DNA from: Spirosoma sordidisoli
GTDB taxonomy: Bacteria; Bacteroidota; Bacteroidia; Cytophagales; Spirosomataceae
Length of the DNA: 64,000 nucleotides
Reading direction: 5' to 3'
Assembly: GCF_004138325.1 (NCBI RefSeq)
Contig: NZ_SBLB01000006.1
Coordinates: 248,001-312,000 of the forward strand
Below, piece after piece: positions 49,072 through 64,000 of the stretch. Numbering within the stretch: position 1 is the stretch's first letter; the number at the start of each line of letters is the position of its first letter. Both the position numbers and the translations under genes were made by a program. The notes under the pieces are model-generated. The model saw only the letters and a list, made by a program, of their open reading frames with translations. It was not told where the DNA came from and did not search any database.

Positions 49072-49149
49072 GCCCTAACCCCCAACCCCCTGAAGGGGAC
49101 TTTGCTTATGCTTGGATTAAGTCCCCTTCAGGGGGTTGGGGGTTAGGGC
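49072..49149. repeat. CCCCAACCCCCTGAAGGGG palindrome, copy 1
   Basis: A perfect 31-base inverted repeat (arms 49072-49102 and 49119-49149) with a 16-base loop, in the gap before the acetyl-esterase gene. Each arm is itself a small hairpin (CCCCCTGAAGGGG). Copies 2-4 lie at 53901, 56287 and 57505. It would form a very stable RNA hairpin. Confidence 0.8.
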
Positions 49150-49163
49150 GAATATCTACTATT

Positions 49164-50081
49164 ATGAAGCGCTTTCGTTTAAACTATACATGCACTGTAG
49201 CAGCGCTGGCAAGCGGGCTACTTTTGGCGTCGCTGACCGCAAACGCGCAGGAAATTATCCCGTTATATACGGGAGCCGTACCCAATTCCAAAGCGTCGGA
49301 CGTGCAGGAATCAGCGGAGAGGGGTATGTTCAGAGGGGTTACCAAGCCCACGCTGGAATACTTTAAACCTGCGGCTGACAAGGCGTCTGGCACTGCTGTC
49401 ATCATCATTCCGGGTGGTGGTTATAGCGTGGTGGTGTACAACGGCGAGGGCGTAGGTACAGCAAAAGCGATGGCCGAAAAAGGCATAGCCGCATTCGTGC
49501 TGAAATACCGCCTGCCCAGCGATGCCATCATGCCCGACAAAAAAATCGGGCCGTTGCAGGATGCGCAACAGGCCATCAAACTGGTTCGGGAGAATGCCGC
49601 CAAATGGGGAATCGACCCCGCAAAAGTGGGCATCATGGGCTTTTCGGCGGGTGGTCATCTGGCTTCGACGGCCGCTACGCATTTCGAGAAAGCGTATGTC
49701 GACAACACCAGCAACACCAGCCTGCGCCCCGATTTCCAGATCCTGGTTTATCCCGTTATCAGCATGCGCGACAGCCTGACGCACGGCGGTTCACGCGACG
49801 CCCTGCTGGGCAAAAACGCGTCACGACAGGATGTTGAGCTGTTCTCCAACGAGCTACAGGTTCGCGCCAACACGCCCCCAACGTACCTGACCCACGCGGC
49901 CGACGACAAGCTGGTCGACGTAGACAACAGCATCATGTATTTCGAAACCCTGCGACGCCAGAAAGTGCCCGTCGAAATGCACGTTTACCCCAAAGGCGAC
50001 CACGGTTTTGTTTTCCGCCACCCCGGCTGGATGGACCCCCTGTTCGCCTGGATGAAAGTAAATAACTGGATTAATAATTAA
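49164..50081 (+). CDS. Exported alpha/beta hydrolase, acetyl-esterase type
   Basis: 305 residues from the ATG at 49164; an earlier in-frame ATG (49065) would translate the whole palindrome and is rejected. Signal peptide up to about residue 28. The oxyanion motif is IIPGGGY, the nucleophile Ser161 lies in GFSAGGH, the acid Asp in HAADDKLV and the base His in KGDHGF. This pattern fits the acetyl-xylan-esterase/BD-FAE-like hydrolases that remove acetyl or feruloyl groups from xylo-oligosaccharides. It complements the SASA esterase encoded before it. Confidence 0.87.
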   Translation: MKRFRLNYTCTVAALASGLLLASLTANAQEIIPLYTGAVPNSKASDVQESAERGMFRGVTKPTLEYFKPAADKASGTAVIIIPGGGYSVVVYNGEGVGTAKAMAEKGIAAFVLKYRLPSDAIMPDKKIGPLQDAQQAIKLVRENAAKWGIDPAKVGIMGFSAGGHLASTAATHFEKAYVDNTSNTSLRPDFQILVYPVISMRDSLTHGGSRDALLGKNASRQDVELFSNELQVRANTPPTYLTHAADDKLVDVDNSIMYFETLRRQKVPVEMHVYPKGDHGFVFRHPGWMDPLFAWMKVNNWINN

Positions 50082-50114
50082 TGGCCGATTCGTTAAGCCA
50101 AGCTATTTGACCAC

Positions 50115-51788
50115 ATGAACCGATTCGCCTTACTTTTTCTAGTGTTGATATGTTGTCGGGTTGCGTCCGCGCAACAGTCGCCGGTTTCCATTCAGGTGGA
50201 TGCGAACAAACCTGTGGGCGAGATGAAGCCGTTCTGGGCGTTTTTCGGCTACGACGAACCCAATTATACGACCCGGAAAGATGGCCGAAAACTGCTGAGC
50301 GAACTGCAACAGTTGAGCCCAGTACCGGTCTACGTCAGAGCGCATAACCTGCTAACCTCCAAAGGAGAAAGCCCCGGCCCTGATCTCAAATGGGGATTCA
50401 CCGACGCGTATAAAGAAGACGCCACCGGCAAGCCCAGCTATAATTGGGTGACGGTCGACAGCATTGTGGATACCTACGTGAAACGGGGTATGAAGCCGCT
50501 GATGGAAATCGGGTTCATGCCCAAAGACCTCTCATCGAAACCCGAACCATACGCCCACACCTGGAGCAAAAACGGTACCATCTGGACGGGCTGGACGTAC
50601 CCACCCAACGACTACGACAAATGGCGCGAACTGGTGTACCAGTGGGGTAAGCATTCCATCGACCGTTACGGAAAAAAGGAGGTGGCTTCGTGGCTCTGGG
50701 AAGTCTGGAACGAGCCGGACATTGGCTACTGGTCCGGTACGTTCGACGAGTACTGCAAAACCTACGACTATGCCGCCGACGGCCTGAAACGCGCCTGCCC
50801 CGAATGCACCATCGGCGGGCCGCACACCACCAGTCCGCGCAGCGACAAAGCGTACTCGTACCTGACCCGGTTCATCGAACATTGCCTGCGGGGCAAGAAC
50901 TACGCGACAGGTAAAATTGGTACGCCACTGCAATACATTGGCTTTCACGCCAAGGGGAACCCAGAGATCGTAGACGGGCACATCCGCATGAACATGGGCG
51001 TGCAGCTGAAGGACGTGCAGCGTGCCTTTGAAGCGGTCAACTCCTTTCCCGAACTGAAAAACATACCCATCATCATCGGCGAATGCGACCCTGAAGGCTG
51101 TGCCGCCTGTTCTGCCACGCGTGATCCGAAATACGGGTATCGCAACGGGACGATGTATTCGAGTTACACGGCGGCTTCGTTTGCCCGCATCTACGAGCTG
51201 ATGGACCAGTACAAGGTAAACCTGCGCGGGGCCGTAAGCTGGTCGTTCGAGTTTGAAGACCAGCCGTGGTTTGCCGGTTTCCGCGACCTGGCCACGCACG
51301 GCGTCGACAAGCCGGTGCTGAACGTGTTCCGGATGTTCGGGAAGATGAACGGTCAGCGGCTTTCGGTACAAACCGGCAACGGATTGAAGGCGACCAACAT
51401 CATCGCTAACGGCGTGCGGGCCGCAAACGACGTAAACGCCATCGCCAGTAAAGGTGCCAACTCGGTTTGCGTGATGGTCTGGAATTACCACGATGACAAC
51501 CTGACCGGCCCAACGGCTCCGGTAGAGCTGACCGTGAGTGGCCTCGGCAAAAACAAGGTGCAGGTTCGCCATTACCGGGTCGATGACCGACATAGCAACT
51601 CGTTTGAAGCCTGGAAGTCGATGGGTAGTCCGCAACAGGTGTCGGCCGATCAGTACAGGGCGCTGGAAAAAGCCGGACAGCTACAGGAGCTGACGCCCCC
51701 GACCTCAAAAGCCGTCGCCAACGGAAAAACGACCTTAACCTTCGACCTGCCCCGGCAGGGTGTATCCTTCGTTCAATTGACTTGGTAA
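50115..51788 (+). CDS. GH39 beta-xylosidase-like glycoside hydrolase
   Basis: 557 residues with a signal peptide (1-19). The TIM barrel shows the acid/base Glu200 in WEVWNEPD and the nucleophile Glu323 in IIIGECDPEG, both in the positions expected for clan GH-A family 39. The last 130 residues form the beta-sandwich seen in GH39 (VCVMVWNYHDDN onward). Retaining GH39 enzymes are beta-xylosidases, alpha-L-iduronidases or, in some plant-cell-wall loci, alpha-L-arabinosidases; xylosidase suits this neighbourhood best. It starts 33 bases after the hydrolase. Confidence 0.88.
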   Translation: MNRFALLFLVLICCRVASAQQSPVSIQVDANKPVGEMKPFWAFFGYDEPNYTTRKDGRKLLSELQQLSPVPVYVRAHNLLTSKGESPGPDLKWGFTDAYKEDATGKPSYNWVTVDSIVDTYVKRGMKPLMEIGFMPKDLSSKPEPYAHTWSKNGTIWTGWTYPPNDYDKWRELVYQWGKHSIDRYGKKEVASWLWEVWNEPDIGYWSGTFDEYCKTYDYAADGLKRACPECTIGGPHTTSPRSDKAYSYLTRFIEHCLRGKNYATGKIGTPLQYIGFHAKGNPEIVDGHIRMNMGVQLKDVQRAFEAVNSFPELKNIPIIIGECDPEGCAACSATRDPKYGYRNGTMYSSYTAASFARIYELMDQYKVNLRGAVSWSFEFEDQPWFAGFRDLATHGVDKPVLNVFRMFGKMNGQRLSVQTGNGLKATNIIANGVRAANDVNAIASKGANSVCVMVWNYHDDNLTGPTAPVELTVSGLGKNKVQVRHYRVDDRHSNSFEAWKSMGSPQQVSADQYRALEKAGQLQELTPPTSKAVANGKTTLTFDLPRQGVSFVQLTW

Positions 51789-51798
51789 CGTATAACCC

Positions 51799-53895
51799 AT
51801 GAAACCGATGCATACATCCATTTTCGTTCAACTGGCGCTCTGTTTGCTGACGAGCCTGGCCGGATTGGCCCAGCCTGCTCCGCCGAAACCCGTTGGTCCG
51901 CTGCCCAGCGCCAATCAGTTGCGCTGGCAGAAAATGGAGTATTATGCCTTCATCCATTTTTCGATCAATACCTATACCGACATGGCCTGGGGCCTTGGCA
52001 ACGAAGACCCGAAGCTGTTCAACCCGACTAAGCTGGATTGTCGGCAATGGGCCAGGATCTGTAAAGAGGCCGGGATGACGGGTATTATTTTCACGGCCAA
52101 GCACCACAGTGGCTTCTGCCTCTGGCCGTCGAAATACACCGATTATTCCGTCAAGAATGCACCCTGGCGCAACGGAAAAGGCGATGTGGTGCGCGAACTG
52201 GCCGATGCCTGCAAAGAATACGGCCTGAAGTTCGGCGTGTACCTGTCGCCCTGGGACCGGAACCATGCCGATTATGGCAAACCCGAATACATCACCTATT
52301 TCCGCAACCAGCTGACCGAACTGCTGACCAACTACGGCGACATTTTTGAAGTCTGGTACGACGGGGCCAACGGCGGGTCGGGCTACTACGGCGGGGCCAA
52401 CGAGACGCGCAAGATCGACGCGAAAACGTATTACGACTGGCCCAATACCTACAAACTCGTGCGGAAGCTACAGCCCAACATCGTGATCTGGAACGACGGG
52501 GGCGACCGGGCCGATCTGCGCTGGGTGGGCACCGAAGCCGGGTATGTCGGCGAAACCAACTGGAGCCTGTTGAATGCGACCGGAGACGTACCAGAAGAGA
52601 TGTTACGCCATGGCGTCGAGAACGGCAATGCCTGGGTGCCGGGAGAAGTGAACACGTCGATCCGGCCCGAATGGTTTTACCATGAACGCGAAGACCGGAA
52701 GGTAAAAACGCTGCCCCAACTGATGGATACGTATTACAATTCCATCGGCCGAAACGGGACGCTGCTGCTCAATTTTCCGATCATGCCCAACGGCCTGATT
52801 CACGAGCTGGACGAGAAAGCCGCACAGTCCTTCGCTAACGCCCGAAAAGAAGCCTTTGCCGTAAATCTGGCGAAAAACGCGAAAGTAACGGCCTCTGAGG
52901 TTCGCGGAAAAAGCGCTACCTACGACGCCGGTAAAGCCATCGATGCCGATCTGGAGAGCTTTTGGGGCACGGATGATAACGTGCGCAATGCATCGCTGAC
53001 GCTGAACTTCAACAAACCCACCACGTTCAACCGGTTTCTGGTGCAGGAGCCCATCCGACTGGGGCAACGGGTTAAAGCATTCAAAGTTGAGGCTCTGGTC
53101 GATGGCAACTGGAAAGAGATCGATAAACAGACGACCATTGGCTATAAACGCATACTCCGTTTCCCGACCGTCGAGGCCACCCAACTGCGACTGACCATTC
53201 TGGACGCCAAAGGCAGCCCGTTGATTTCGAATCTGGCGGTGTACAACGCCCCCCTGATTCTATCGCCCCCGGTCATCACCCGCAATCAGACGGGCGACAT
53301 TCAGATCAAGCCGGGAGACACCGAATCGGAACTGTATTACACGCTTGACGGGAGCACACCAACAGCAAAAACGACTAAATACACGACTCCGATGAAAACC
53401 AGTGGCGGTAAAGTTGAATTAAAGGCCATTGCTTACAACCCCTTCACGAAGCAAAGCAGCGTCGTCAGCGAAGAGAAATTCGACGTCGCCCGCAGCAACT
53501 GGAAAATCCTAAGTACCGACGCCAAATCGGCTTATCAGGCGCTGGATGGCAACCCCGGCACCTCCTGGCAGCAACCCAAAAACCTGGCGATGCCTACGGA
53601 CCTAGTCATTGATCTGGGCAAGGAAGAAAATCTAGTTGGTTTCCGGTATTTGCCCGCCCAGAACTGGTGGGAAGAGGCCAGTATCATTACCCACTACCAG
53701 TTTGAAGTATCCACTGATAACGTGACCTGGAAGCGGGTCAGTGAAGGCGAGTTTTCGAACATCAAAAACAGTCCGGTCTGGCAAACCAAATCGTTTGGAC
53801 CCATCAAAGCCCGATACATCAAACTCCGTGCGTTGAAAAACACGCAGGAAGGGTCAGCGTCGGGCTACGCGGAAGTAGATGTGATTACGCAGTGA
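51799..53895 (+). CDS. GH29 alpha-L-fucosidase with F5/8-type modules
   Basis: 698 residues; signal peptide up to about residue 25. The barrel has TAKHHSGFCLWPSKYTDYSV, typical of GH29, and the nucleophile Asp188 in EVWYDGANGG. After the barrel (to about 350) come an F5/8-type C/CBM32-like sandwich (about 355-480), a chitobiase-type C-terminal domain (ELYYTLDGSTPTAK, about 490-560) and a second F5/8-like module (about 565-698). Expected activity is hydrolysis of alpha-1,3/1,4-fucose or galactose-linked caps. With GH95 it gives the locus two different deoxysugar- or L-galactose-removing enzymes. It lies 10 bases after GH39. Confidence 0.9.
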   Translation: MKPMHTSIFVQLALCLLTSLAGLAQPAPPKPVGPLPSANQLRWQKMEYYAFIHFSINTYTDMAWGLGNEDPKLFNPTKLDCRQWARICKEAGMTGIIFTAKHHSGFCLWPSKYTDYSVKNAPWRNGKGDVVRELADACKEYGLKFGVYLSPWDRNHADYGKPEYITYFRNQLTELLTNYGDIFEVWYDGANGGSGYYGGANETRKIDAKTYYDWPNTYKLVRKLQPNIVIWNDGGDRADLRWVGTEAGYVGETNWSLLNATGDVPEEMLRHGVENGNAWVPGEVNTSIRPEWFYHEREDRKVKTLPQLMDTYYNSIGRNGTLLLNFPIMPNGLIHELDEKAAQSFANARKEAFAVNLAKNAKVTASEVRGKSATYDAGKAIDADLESFWGTDDNVRNASLTLNFNKPTTFNRFLVQEPIRLGQRVKAFKVEALVDGNWKEIDKQTTIGYKRILRFPTVEATQLRLTILDAKGSPLISNLAVYNAPLILSPPVITRNQTGDIQIKPGDTESELYYTLDGSTPTAKTTKYTTPMKTSGGKVELKAIAYNPFTKQSSVVSEEKFDVARSNWKILSTDAKSAYQALDGNPGTSWQQPKNLAMPTDLVIDLGKEENLVGFRYLPAQNWWEEASIITHYQFEVSTDNVTWKRVSEGEFSNIKNSPVWQTKSFGPIKARYIKLRALKNTQEGSASGYAEVDVITQ

Positions 53896-53900
53896 ACCAT

Positions 53901-53965
53901 ACCCCCAACCCCCTGAAGGGGGCTTTGCTGACGCAAGAGAAAGCCCCCTTTAGGGGGTTGGGGGT
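53901..53965. repeat. CCCCAACCCCCTGAAGGGG palindrome, copy 2
   Basis: Arms 53901-53926 and 53940-53965 (26 bases each, one mismatch) with a 13-base loop, directly after the GH29 stop and before the first CE1 esterase gene. Same family as copy 1. Confidence 0.8.
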
Positions 53966-53991
53966 GAAAAATAGAAAACCCTAAACCAACC

Positions 53992-56245
<2,254 letters not shown>

Positions 56246-56286
56246 AGCTGTGACGGGATGACACACCGATTTTGAATTATTACGAT

Positions 56287-56357
56287 CTTACCCCAACCCC
56301 CTGAAGGGGGCTTTTTCTACTTGCGGGCAAAGCCCCCTTCAGGGGGTTGGGGGTAAG
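56287..56357. repeat. CCCCAACCCCCTGAAGGGG palindrome, copy 3
   Basis: Arms 56287-56314 and 56329-56357 pair with a single-base bulge; loop of 14 bases. It lies in the 151-base gap between the second and third CE1-type genes. Confidence 0.8.
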
Positions 56358-56384
56358 ACAATCCGTTCAATTCCCCTAACATAA

Positions 56385-57503
<1,119 letters not shown>

Positions 57504-57504
57504 G

Positions 57505-57585
57505 TTACCCCCAACCCCCTGAAGGGGGCTAATGCGCTGCCGGGGTACACTTGCATGAGCATTAGCCTCCAGGAGGTTGGGGTAA
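57505..57585. repeat. CCCCAACCCCCTGAAGGGG palindrome, copy 4 (diverged)
   Basis: Left arm 57505-57535, right arm 57559-57585, with several mismatches in the right arm (CCTCCAGGAGG instead of CCCCTTCAGGGG) and a longer loop. The most diverged copy, placed between CE1-type gene 3 and GH8. Confidence 0.7.
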
Positions 57586-57641
57586 ACTCCGCAACGGTGG
57601 ACCGCCATGTGTTTAAACGCCTATACAAGACCCGAAAATCT

Positions 57642-58940
57642 ATGAGAAAGAAATTAGTATACAGGACGGGAAATCGCTGGTTGCTCCCAGTTTTGACCGG
57701 TGTCTTTTTGATAACGGCGCCCACGGTGGTGGCTCAAAAAAAGAAAACGGACAAACCTAAAGCAGCGGTTCAGGTAGGCAACTACCGCAATCTGTTTCGC
57801 GAAGCGGGCTACAAACAGGCCGACATCGACGCGAAACTGGCGAAGGCGTATCACGACATCTTCGAAGGACCGAACAAGGTATACTTTGAAGTTGGGGATA
57901 CGATGGCCTATGTGTCGGACGTGAAGAACAAAGACGCCCGAACCGAAGGCCTGTCGTACGGCATGATGATCGCCGTTCAACTGGATAAAAAAGACGTCTT
58001 CGACCGGATCTGGCGGTGGTCGAAAAAGTACCTGCAACACCAGAGCGGGCCACGGGAAGCCTATTTTGCCTGGAGCATCAACCCGCAGACGATGAAGAAA
58101 AACTCCGAAGGGTCGGCCTCCGATGGCGAGTTGTACTACATCACCAGTCTGCTGTTTGCGGCTAATAAATGGGGCAACAATACCGGCATCAATTATTACG
58201 GCGAAGCCCGGCGGATTTTGGATGCCATGTGGAAGAAAGACGGTACCGGCAACATCTACAACCTGATCAACACCGACGCCAAACAGATTTCGTTCGTGCC
58301 CGAAGGCAACAACTACAAATGGACCGACCCGTCGTATCACCTGCCCGCGTTCTACGACGCCTGGGTGCTGTACGCTAAAGACGGTCACGAAGCCTTTTAC
58401 AAGGAATGCGCCGACACCTCGCGGGTGTTTCTACACCGCGCCTGCCATCCGGTAACGGGGCTCAACGCCGACTATACGGAGTTCAGCGGCAAACCACACG
58501 ACACCCGCTGGTCACCCTCGGCGTTTCGGTACGATTCGTGGCGGGTGCCCATGAACATTGCGATGGACTATACCTGGTCGGGTAAGGATAAAGCCTGGCA
58601 GGAAGATTACGCCAAACGGTTTCAGGGCTTCTTACGCTCGAAAGGCATGGACACGTATGAAGACCAGTTCAATCTGGATGGTTCACGACCTGATTTCATC
58701 TTGCAGGCCGGACCGGTGAAGAAACTCCGCCACTCGCTTGGGCTGGTGTCGACGGCCGCTACGCTGTCGCTGATTAACAAAGAAAAGAACAGCCGCGATT
58801 TTGTGGATGCCCTCTGGAACGCCAAACTAGAGCCCTTCGAGGATGGCTATTTCGACCCGTATTATGATGGGCTGCTGTATCTGTTCAGCCTCATGCATTT
58901 GAGCGGAAAATATCAAATGATCACGCCACAGGCCCGTTAG
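57642..58940 (+). CDS. GH8 family enzyme, exo-oligoxylanase type
   Basis: 432 residues from the ATG at 57642; an in-frame ATG at 57555 lies within the palindrome. A basic N-terminus and hydrophobic segment (to about residue 30) direct export. The (alpha/alpha)6 barrel shows Glu102 in TEGLSYGMMIAV, the general-acid position, and FAWSINPQTMKKNSEGSASDGELYYITSLLFA. The overall length and motif spacing fit the reducing-end xylose-releasing exo-oligoxylanases (Rex). It would shorten xylo-oligosaccharides made by other enzymes. Confidence 0.88.
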   Translation: MRKKLVYRTGNRWLLPVLTGVFLITAPTVVAQKKKTDKPKAAVQVGNYRNLFREAGYKQADIDAKLAKAYHDIFEGPNKVYFEVGDTMAYVSDVKNKDARTEGLSYGMMIAVQLDKKDVFDRIWRWSKKYLQHQSGPREAYFAWSINPQTMKKNSEGSASDGELYYITSLLFAANKWGNNTGINYYGEARRILDAMWKKDGTGNIYNLINTDAKQISFVPEGNNYKWTDPSYHLPAFYDAWVLYAKDGHEAFYKECADTSRVFLHRACHPVTGLNADYTEFSGKPHDTRWSPSAFRYDSWRVPMNIAMDYTWSGKDKAWQEDYAKRFQGFLRSKGMDTYEDQFNLDGSRPDFILQAGPVKKLRHSLGLVSTAATLSLINKEKNSRDFVDALWNAKLEPFEDGYFDPYYDGLLYLFSLMHLSGKYQMITPQAR

Positions 58941-59020
58941 GCAAGTCACGGCATTGCTAACCAGCTGTTTAAAACAACCCATATTCCCCATAAAGCGAGC
59001 TACCAATCCCGTAGGGATTC

Positions 59021-59165
59021 AACAGCGCAGCGTCGGTAGAAAAAAAGACGCACCTAAATCACCAGCGTGCCGTAGGTACGCGACATCCGAGCGGGTTGCG
59101 TACCTACGGCACGCTGTAAATGAACGGGACGATATCGGTTTTCTTTCTACCGACGCTGCGCTGTT
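59021..59165. repeat. Nested double palindrome
   Basis: An outer perfect 22-base inverted repeat (59021-59042 and 59144-59165; core GCGCAGCGTCGGTAG) encloses a second, unrelated perfect 19-base inverted repeat (59063-59081 and 59098-59116; CAGCGTGCCGTAGGTACGC) with a 16-base loop. It fills most of the 285-base gap between GH8 and the next esterase. It looks like one palindromic mobile repeat inserted into another. Confidence 0.8.
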
Positions 59166-59219
59166 AAGCCCCTAACAGGGCCTAACCTTAAACCTCTAAT
59201 TACCAACCCTTTACCATGA

Positions 59220-60365
<1,146 letters not shown>

Positions 60366-60368
60366 CGC

Positions 60369-62358
<1,990 letters not shown>

Positions 62359-62372
62359 CCGAACTCGGATCT

Positions 62373-62407
62373 GCGTCGGGTTGCTTTGCCGTGGAGCAAC
62401 CCGACGC
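62373..62407 (+). terminator. Hairpin ending the polysaccharide locus
   Basis: A perfect 13-base stem (GCGTCGGGTTGCT / AGCAACCCGACGC) with a 9-base loop, 14 bases after the last esterase stop. No T-run, as is common in Bacteroidota. It marks the probable end of the enzyme operon. Confidence 0.65.
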
Positions 62408-62506
62408 GAACTGGAATTCGTATACAACATTCAGGAATTCGATGTACCTCCTGCCTGCACCTGCGGCTGACCTTTGTCTCATCAATCAACCAAACCAAAT
62501 TGAACC

Positions 62507-63310
62507 ATGAGCAAGGTAATTTTAATCACAGGCGCGTCGTCGGGTATGGGTAAAGAAACCGCTAAAACGTTGATCGCCGAAGGGCACAAAGTATATGTGG
62601 CTGCCCGGCGAATTGATCAGATGCAGGATCTGCAACGGGCAGGCGGCATTGCCCTGCAACTGGATGTTACCAACGAGGAAAACATCCAGCAGGTAGTCGA
62701 CACCATCATCGAGCGGGAGGGGAAAATCGACGTGCTGTTCAACAATGCCGGATACGCCATTTACGGATCGGTCGAGGAAATTCCGATTCAGGAGGCCCGG
62801 CGGCAGTTTGAGGTGAATGTGTTTGGCCTGGCCAGTTTAACCCAGAAAGTTATTCCCTTCATGCGCGAAGCCCGGTCTGGCACCATTATCAACACCTCCT
62901 CGATGGGGGGCAAAATGTACACCCCGATGGGTGCCTGGTATCATGCGTCCAAGCACGCCATTGAGGGCTGGAGTGATTGCCTGCGTCTGGAGTTGAGCCA
63001 GTTTAACATCCAGGTCGTGATTCTGGAACCCGGTCTGATTGCCACTGAGTTTGGTGACGTGATGAGTGGTCCGATGGTGGCTCGGTCTGGCAGTGGCCCC
63101 TACGCCAACATTGTGAAAGGGGTTGCCAGTGCAGCCTCGATGGCCATGTCGCCAGCCTCGGTGATTGCAAAAACGGTGTCAGCTATTGTCAGGAGCCGCA
63201 AGCCCAAAACGCGCTATCGGGTGGGTAGTCTGGCCAAGCCGATGGTCTGGATGCGGGTTAATCTGGGCGACCGGCTGTTCGATAAAATCATTATGAGTCA
63301 GGTAAACTAA
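62507..63310 (+). CDS. Short-chain dehydrogenase paired with an AraC regulator
   Basis: 267 residues. SDR motifs: TGASSGMG at 8-15, FNNAGYAIYG near 80, a Ser in NTSSMGGK and the catalytic YHASKHA near 145. The RR after the second strand (VAARRIDQM) suggests NADP preference. The C-terminal extension (YRVGSLAKPMVWMRVNLGDRLFDKIIMSQ) is typical of the large group of Bacteroidota oxidoreductases encoded next to AraC-type regulators. Its substrate is unknown; it lies outside the polysaccharide locus. Confidence 0.9.
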   Translation: MSKVILITGASSGMGKETAKTLIAEGHKVYVAARRIDQMQDLQRAGGIALQLDVTNEENIQQVVDTIIEREGKIDVLFNNAGYAIYGSVEEIPIQEARRQFEVNVFGLASLTQKVIPFMREARSGTIINTSSMGGKMYTPMGAWYHASKHAIEGWSDCLRLELSQFNIQVVILEPGLIATEFGDVMSGPMVARSGSGPYANIVKGVASAASMAMSPASVIAKTVSAIVRSRKPKTRYRVGSLAKPMVWMRVNLGDRLFDKIIMSQVN

Positions 63311-63319
63311 GCAGGTCGT

Positions 63320-64000
63320 ATGGCAGCCGTTCATCACCTTGAAACCATCAGCGAGCTGAATCAACTGTTCAGCCAGGATAAGCCCCGGCATCCGCTGGTA
63401 TCGATTATTGACTTTACCCGCGCCGACATCAATGCGCAGGACGGGGTGCTGATGACCTCGGGGTTCTACTCCGTCATGTTCAAAAATTACTGTGTGGGCG
63501 ACGTAAAATATGGCAGAAAGCAGATCGATTTTCAGGAAGCAACCTTGTTCTGCATTGCGCCCCGGCAGGCCATCACGATTGAGGATGATCGAAATAAACA
63601 GGAGGAGCGGATTGGCTGGGGGTTGTTCTTCCACCCCGACCTGATCCGGGGCACTTCGCTGGCCGGTAAGATGAAAGACTATACCTTTTTTTCGTACGAA
63701 GCCAGTGAAGCGCTACACCTCTCCGACAAAGAGCAACAGACGTTACGTACCTGCATTCAGACCATCGACCAGGAATTGGGCGAAAACATTGACCGGCACA
63801 GTCAGACGCTGATTGTCTCGACCATCGAACTGCTGTTGAACTACTGTTCACGGTATTACGACCGTCAGTTCATCACCCGAAAGTCGGCGAACAGCGATTT
63901 GCTGATCCGGTTCGATCAGGTATTAAAGGCGTATTTCGACGATAAGCAGCTTCGGACAAAAGGGTTGCCCACGGTAGGCTATCTGGCAGACCAACTGGCA
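63320..64000 (+). CDS. AraC-family regulator, 3' end outside window
   Basis: Reading from the ATG at 63320 gives 227 codons open to the window edge. The N-terminal part is a cupin-like sensor region (SGFYSVMFKN, FCIAPRQAITIED, GWGLFFHPDLIRGTSLAGKM, FFSYEASEALHLSDKE). The linker (ELLLNYCSRYYDRQF) is very typical of Bacteroidota AraC regulators, and the final GLPTVGYLADQLA is the first helix of the DNA-binding domain. It starts 9 bases after the SDR gene, so the two are probably one operon, with the regulator controlling it. Confidence 0.88.
   Translation, partial: MAAVHHLETISELNQLFSQDKPRHPLVSIIDFTRADINAQDGVLMTSGFYSVMFKNYCVGDVKYGRKQIDFQEATLFCIAPRQAITIEDDRNKQEERIGWGLFFHPDLIRGTSLAGKMKDYTFFSYEASEALHLSDKEQQTLRTCIQTIDQELGENIDRHSQTLIVSTIELLLNYCSRYYDRQFITRKSANSDLLIRFDQVLKAYFDDKQLRTKGLPTVGYLADQLA

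Noticed and set aside
49065-49163. Upstream start of the acetyl-esterase-like gene
   Set aside because: It would translate the 78-base palindrome; the ATG at 49164 opens a proper signal peptide.
57555-57641. Upstream start of the GH8 gene
   Set aside because: It begins in a palindrome and delays the signal peptide by 29 residues.
58954-59175. 73-codon reading frame over the nested palindrome
   Set aside because: It is composed almost wholly of repeat sequence.

Overview
The window looks like a chromosomal segment of a GC-rich member of the Bacteroidota, most likely a Cytophagales bacterium of the Spirosoma type. Evidence: two SusC/SusD pairs, each with its own ECF sigma factor and FecR anti-sigma factor; promoters of the TTG-N18-TAnnTTTG kind; weak or absent Shine-Dalgarno sequences; many secreted carbohydrate-active enzymes. 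The genus is an inference. No rRNA, tRNA, CRISPR array, transposase or phage gene was seen.

Region 1 (1-5.95 kb) is mixed. It holds the start of an FGE/SUMF1-type lipoprotein (cut by the window edge), a Tat-exported NIF3-like protein, a CPBP-type membrane protease, a small module of two membrane proteins with a winged-helix regulator whose probable operator occurs twice, an untracked 32-residue membrane peptide, and a short-chain dehydrogenase.

Region 2 (5.96-25.7 kb, all minus strand) reads, in transcription order, sigma - FecR - SusC - SusD - secreted DUF1080/FG-GAP protein - YdcZ-type transporter - Tat-exported TIM-barrel isomerase/epimerase - methylmalonate-semialdehyde-type dehydrogenase - cyclase-family hydrolase - zinc alcohol dehydrogenase - short-chain dehydrogenase - transketolase - cupin - PQQ dehydrogenase with a built-in cytochrome c. 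It looks like an uptake and oxidation pathway for a small polyol, cyclitol or sugar acid rather than for a polysaccharide, because there is no glycoside hydrolase in it. The substrate is not known to me.

Region 3 (25.7-26.5 kb) is a 785-base intergenic stretch from which the two sigma genes diverge.

Region 4 (26.5-62.4 kb, all plus strand) is a large polysaccharide utilization locus: sigma - FecR - SusC - SusD, a terminator, a new promoter, then GH95, GH43, GH127, a secreted VOC protein, GH43, GH9, a GH97 that has lost its catalytic barrel, GH43-CBM6, a SGNH/SASA esterase, an acetyl-esterase-like hydrolase, GH39, GH29, three CE1-type esterases, GH8, another CE1-type esterase and a tandem CE1-CBM48-CE1 esterase. 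The set points to a heavily substituted, esterified heteroxylan (arabinose, xylose, fucose or L-galactose, acetyl and feruloyl groups). Several intergenic gaps hold long perfect palindromes of three families, one nested inside another.

Region 5 (62.5-64 kb) holds a short-chain dehydrogenase followed by the start of an AraC-family regulator (cut by the window edge).
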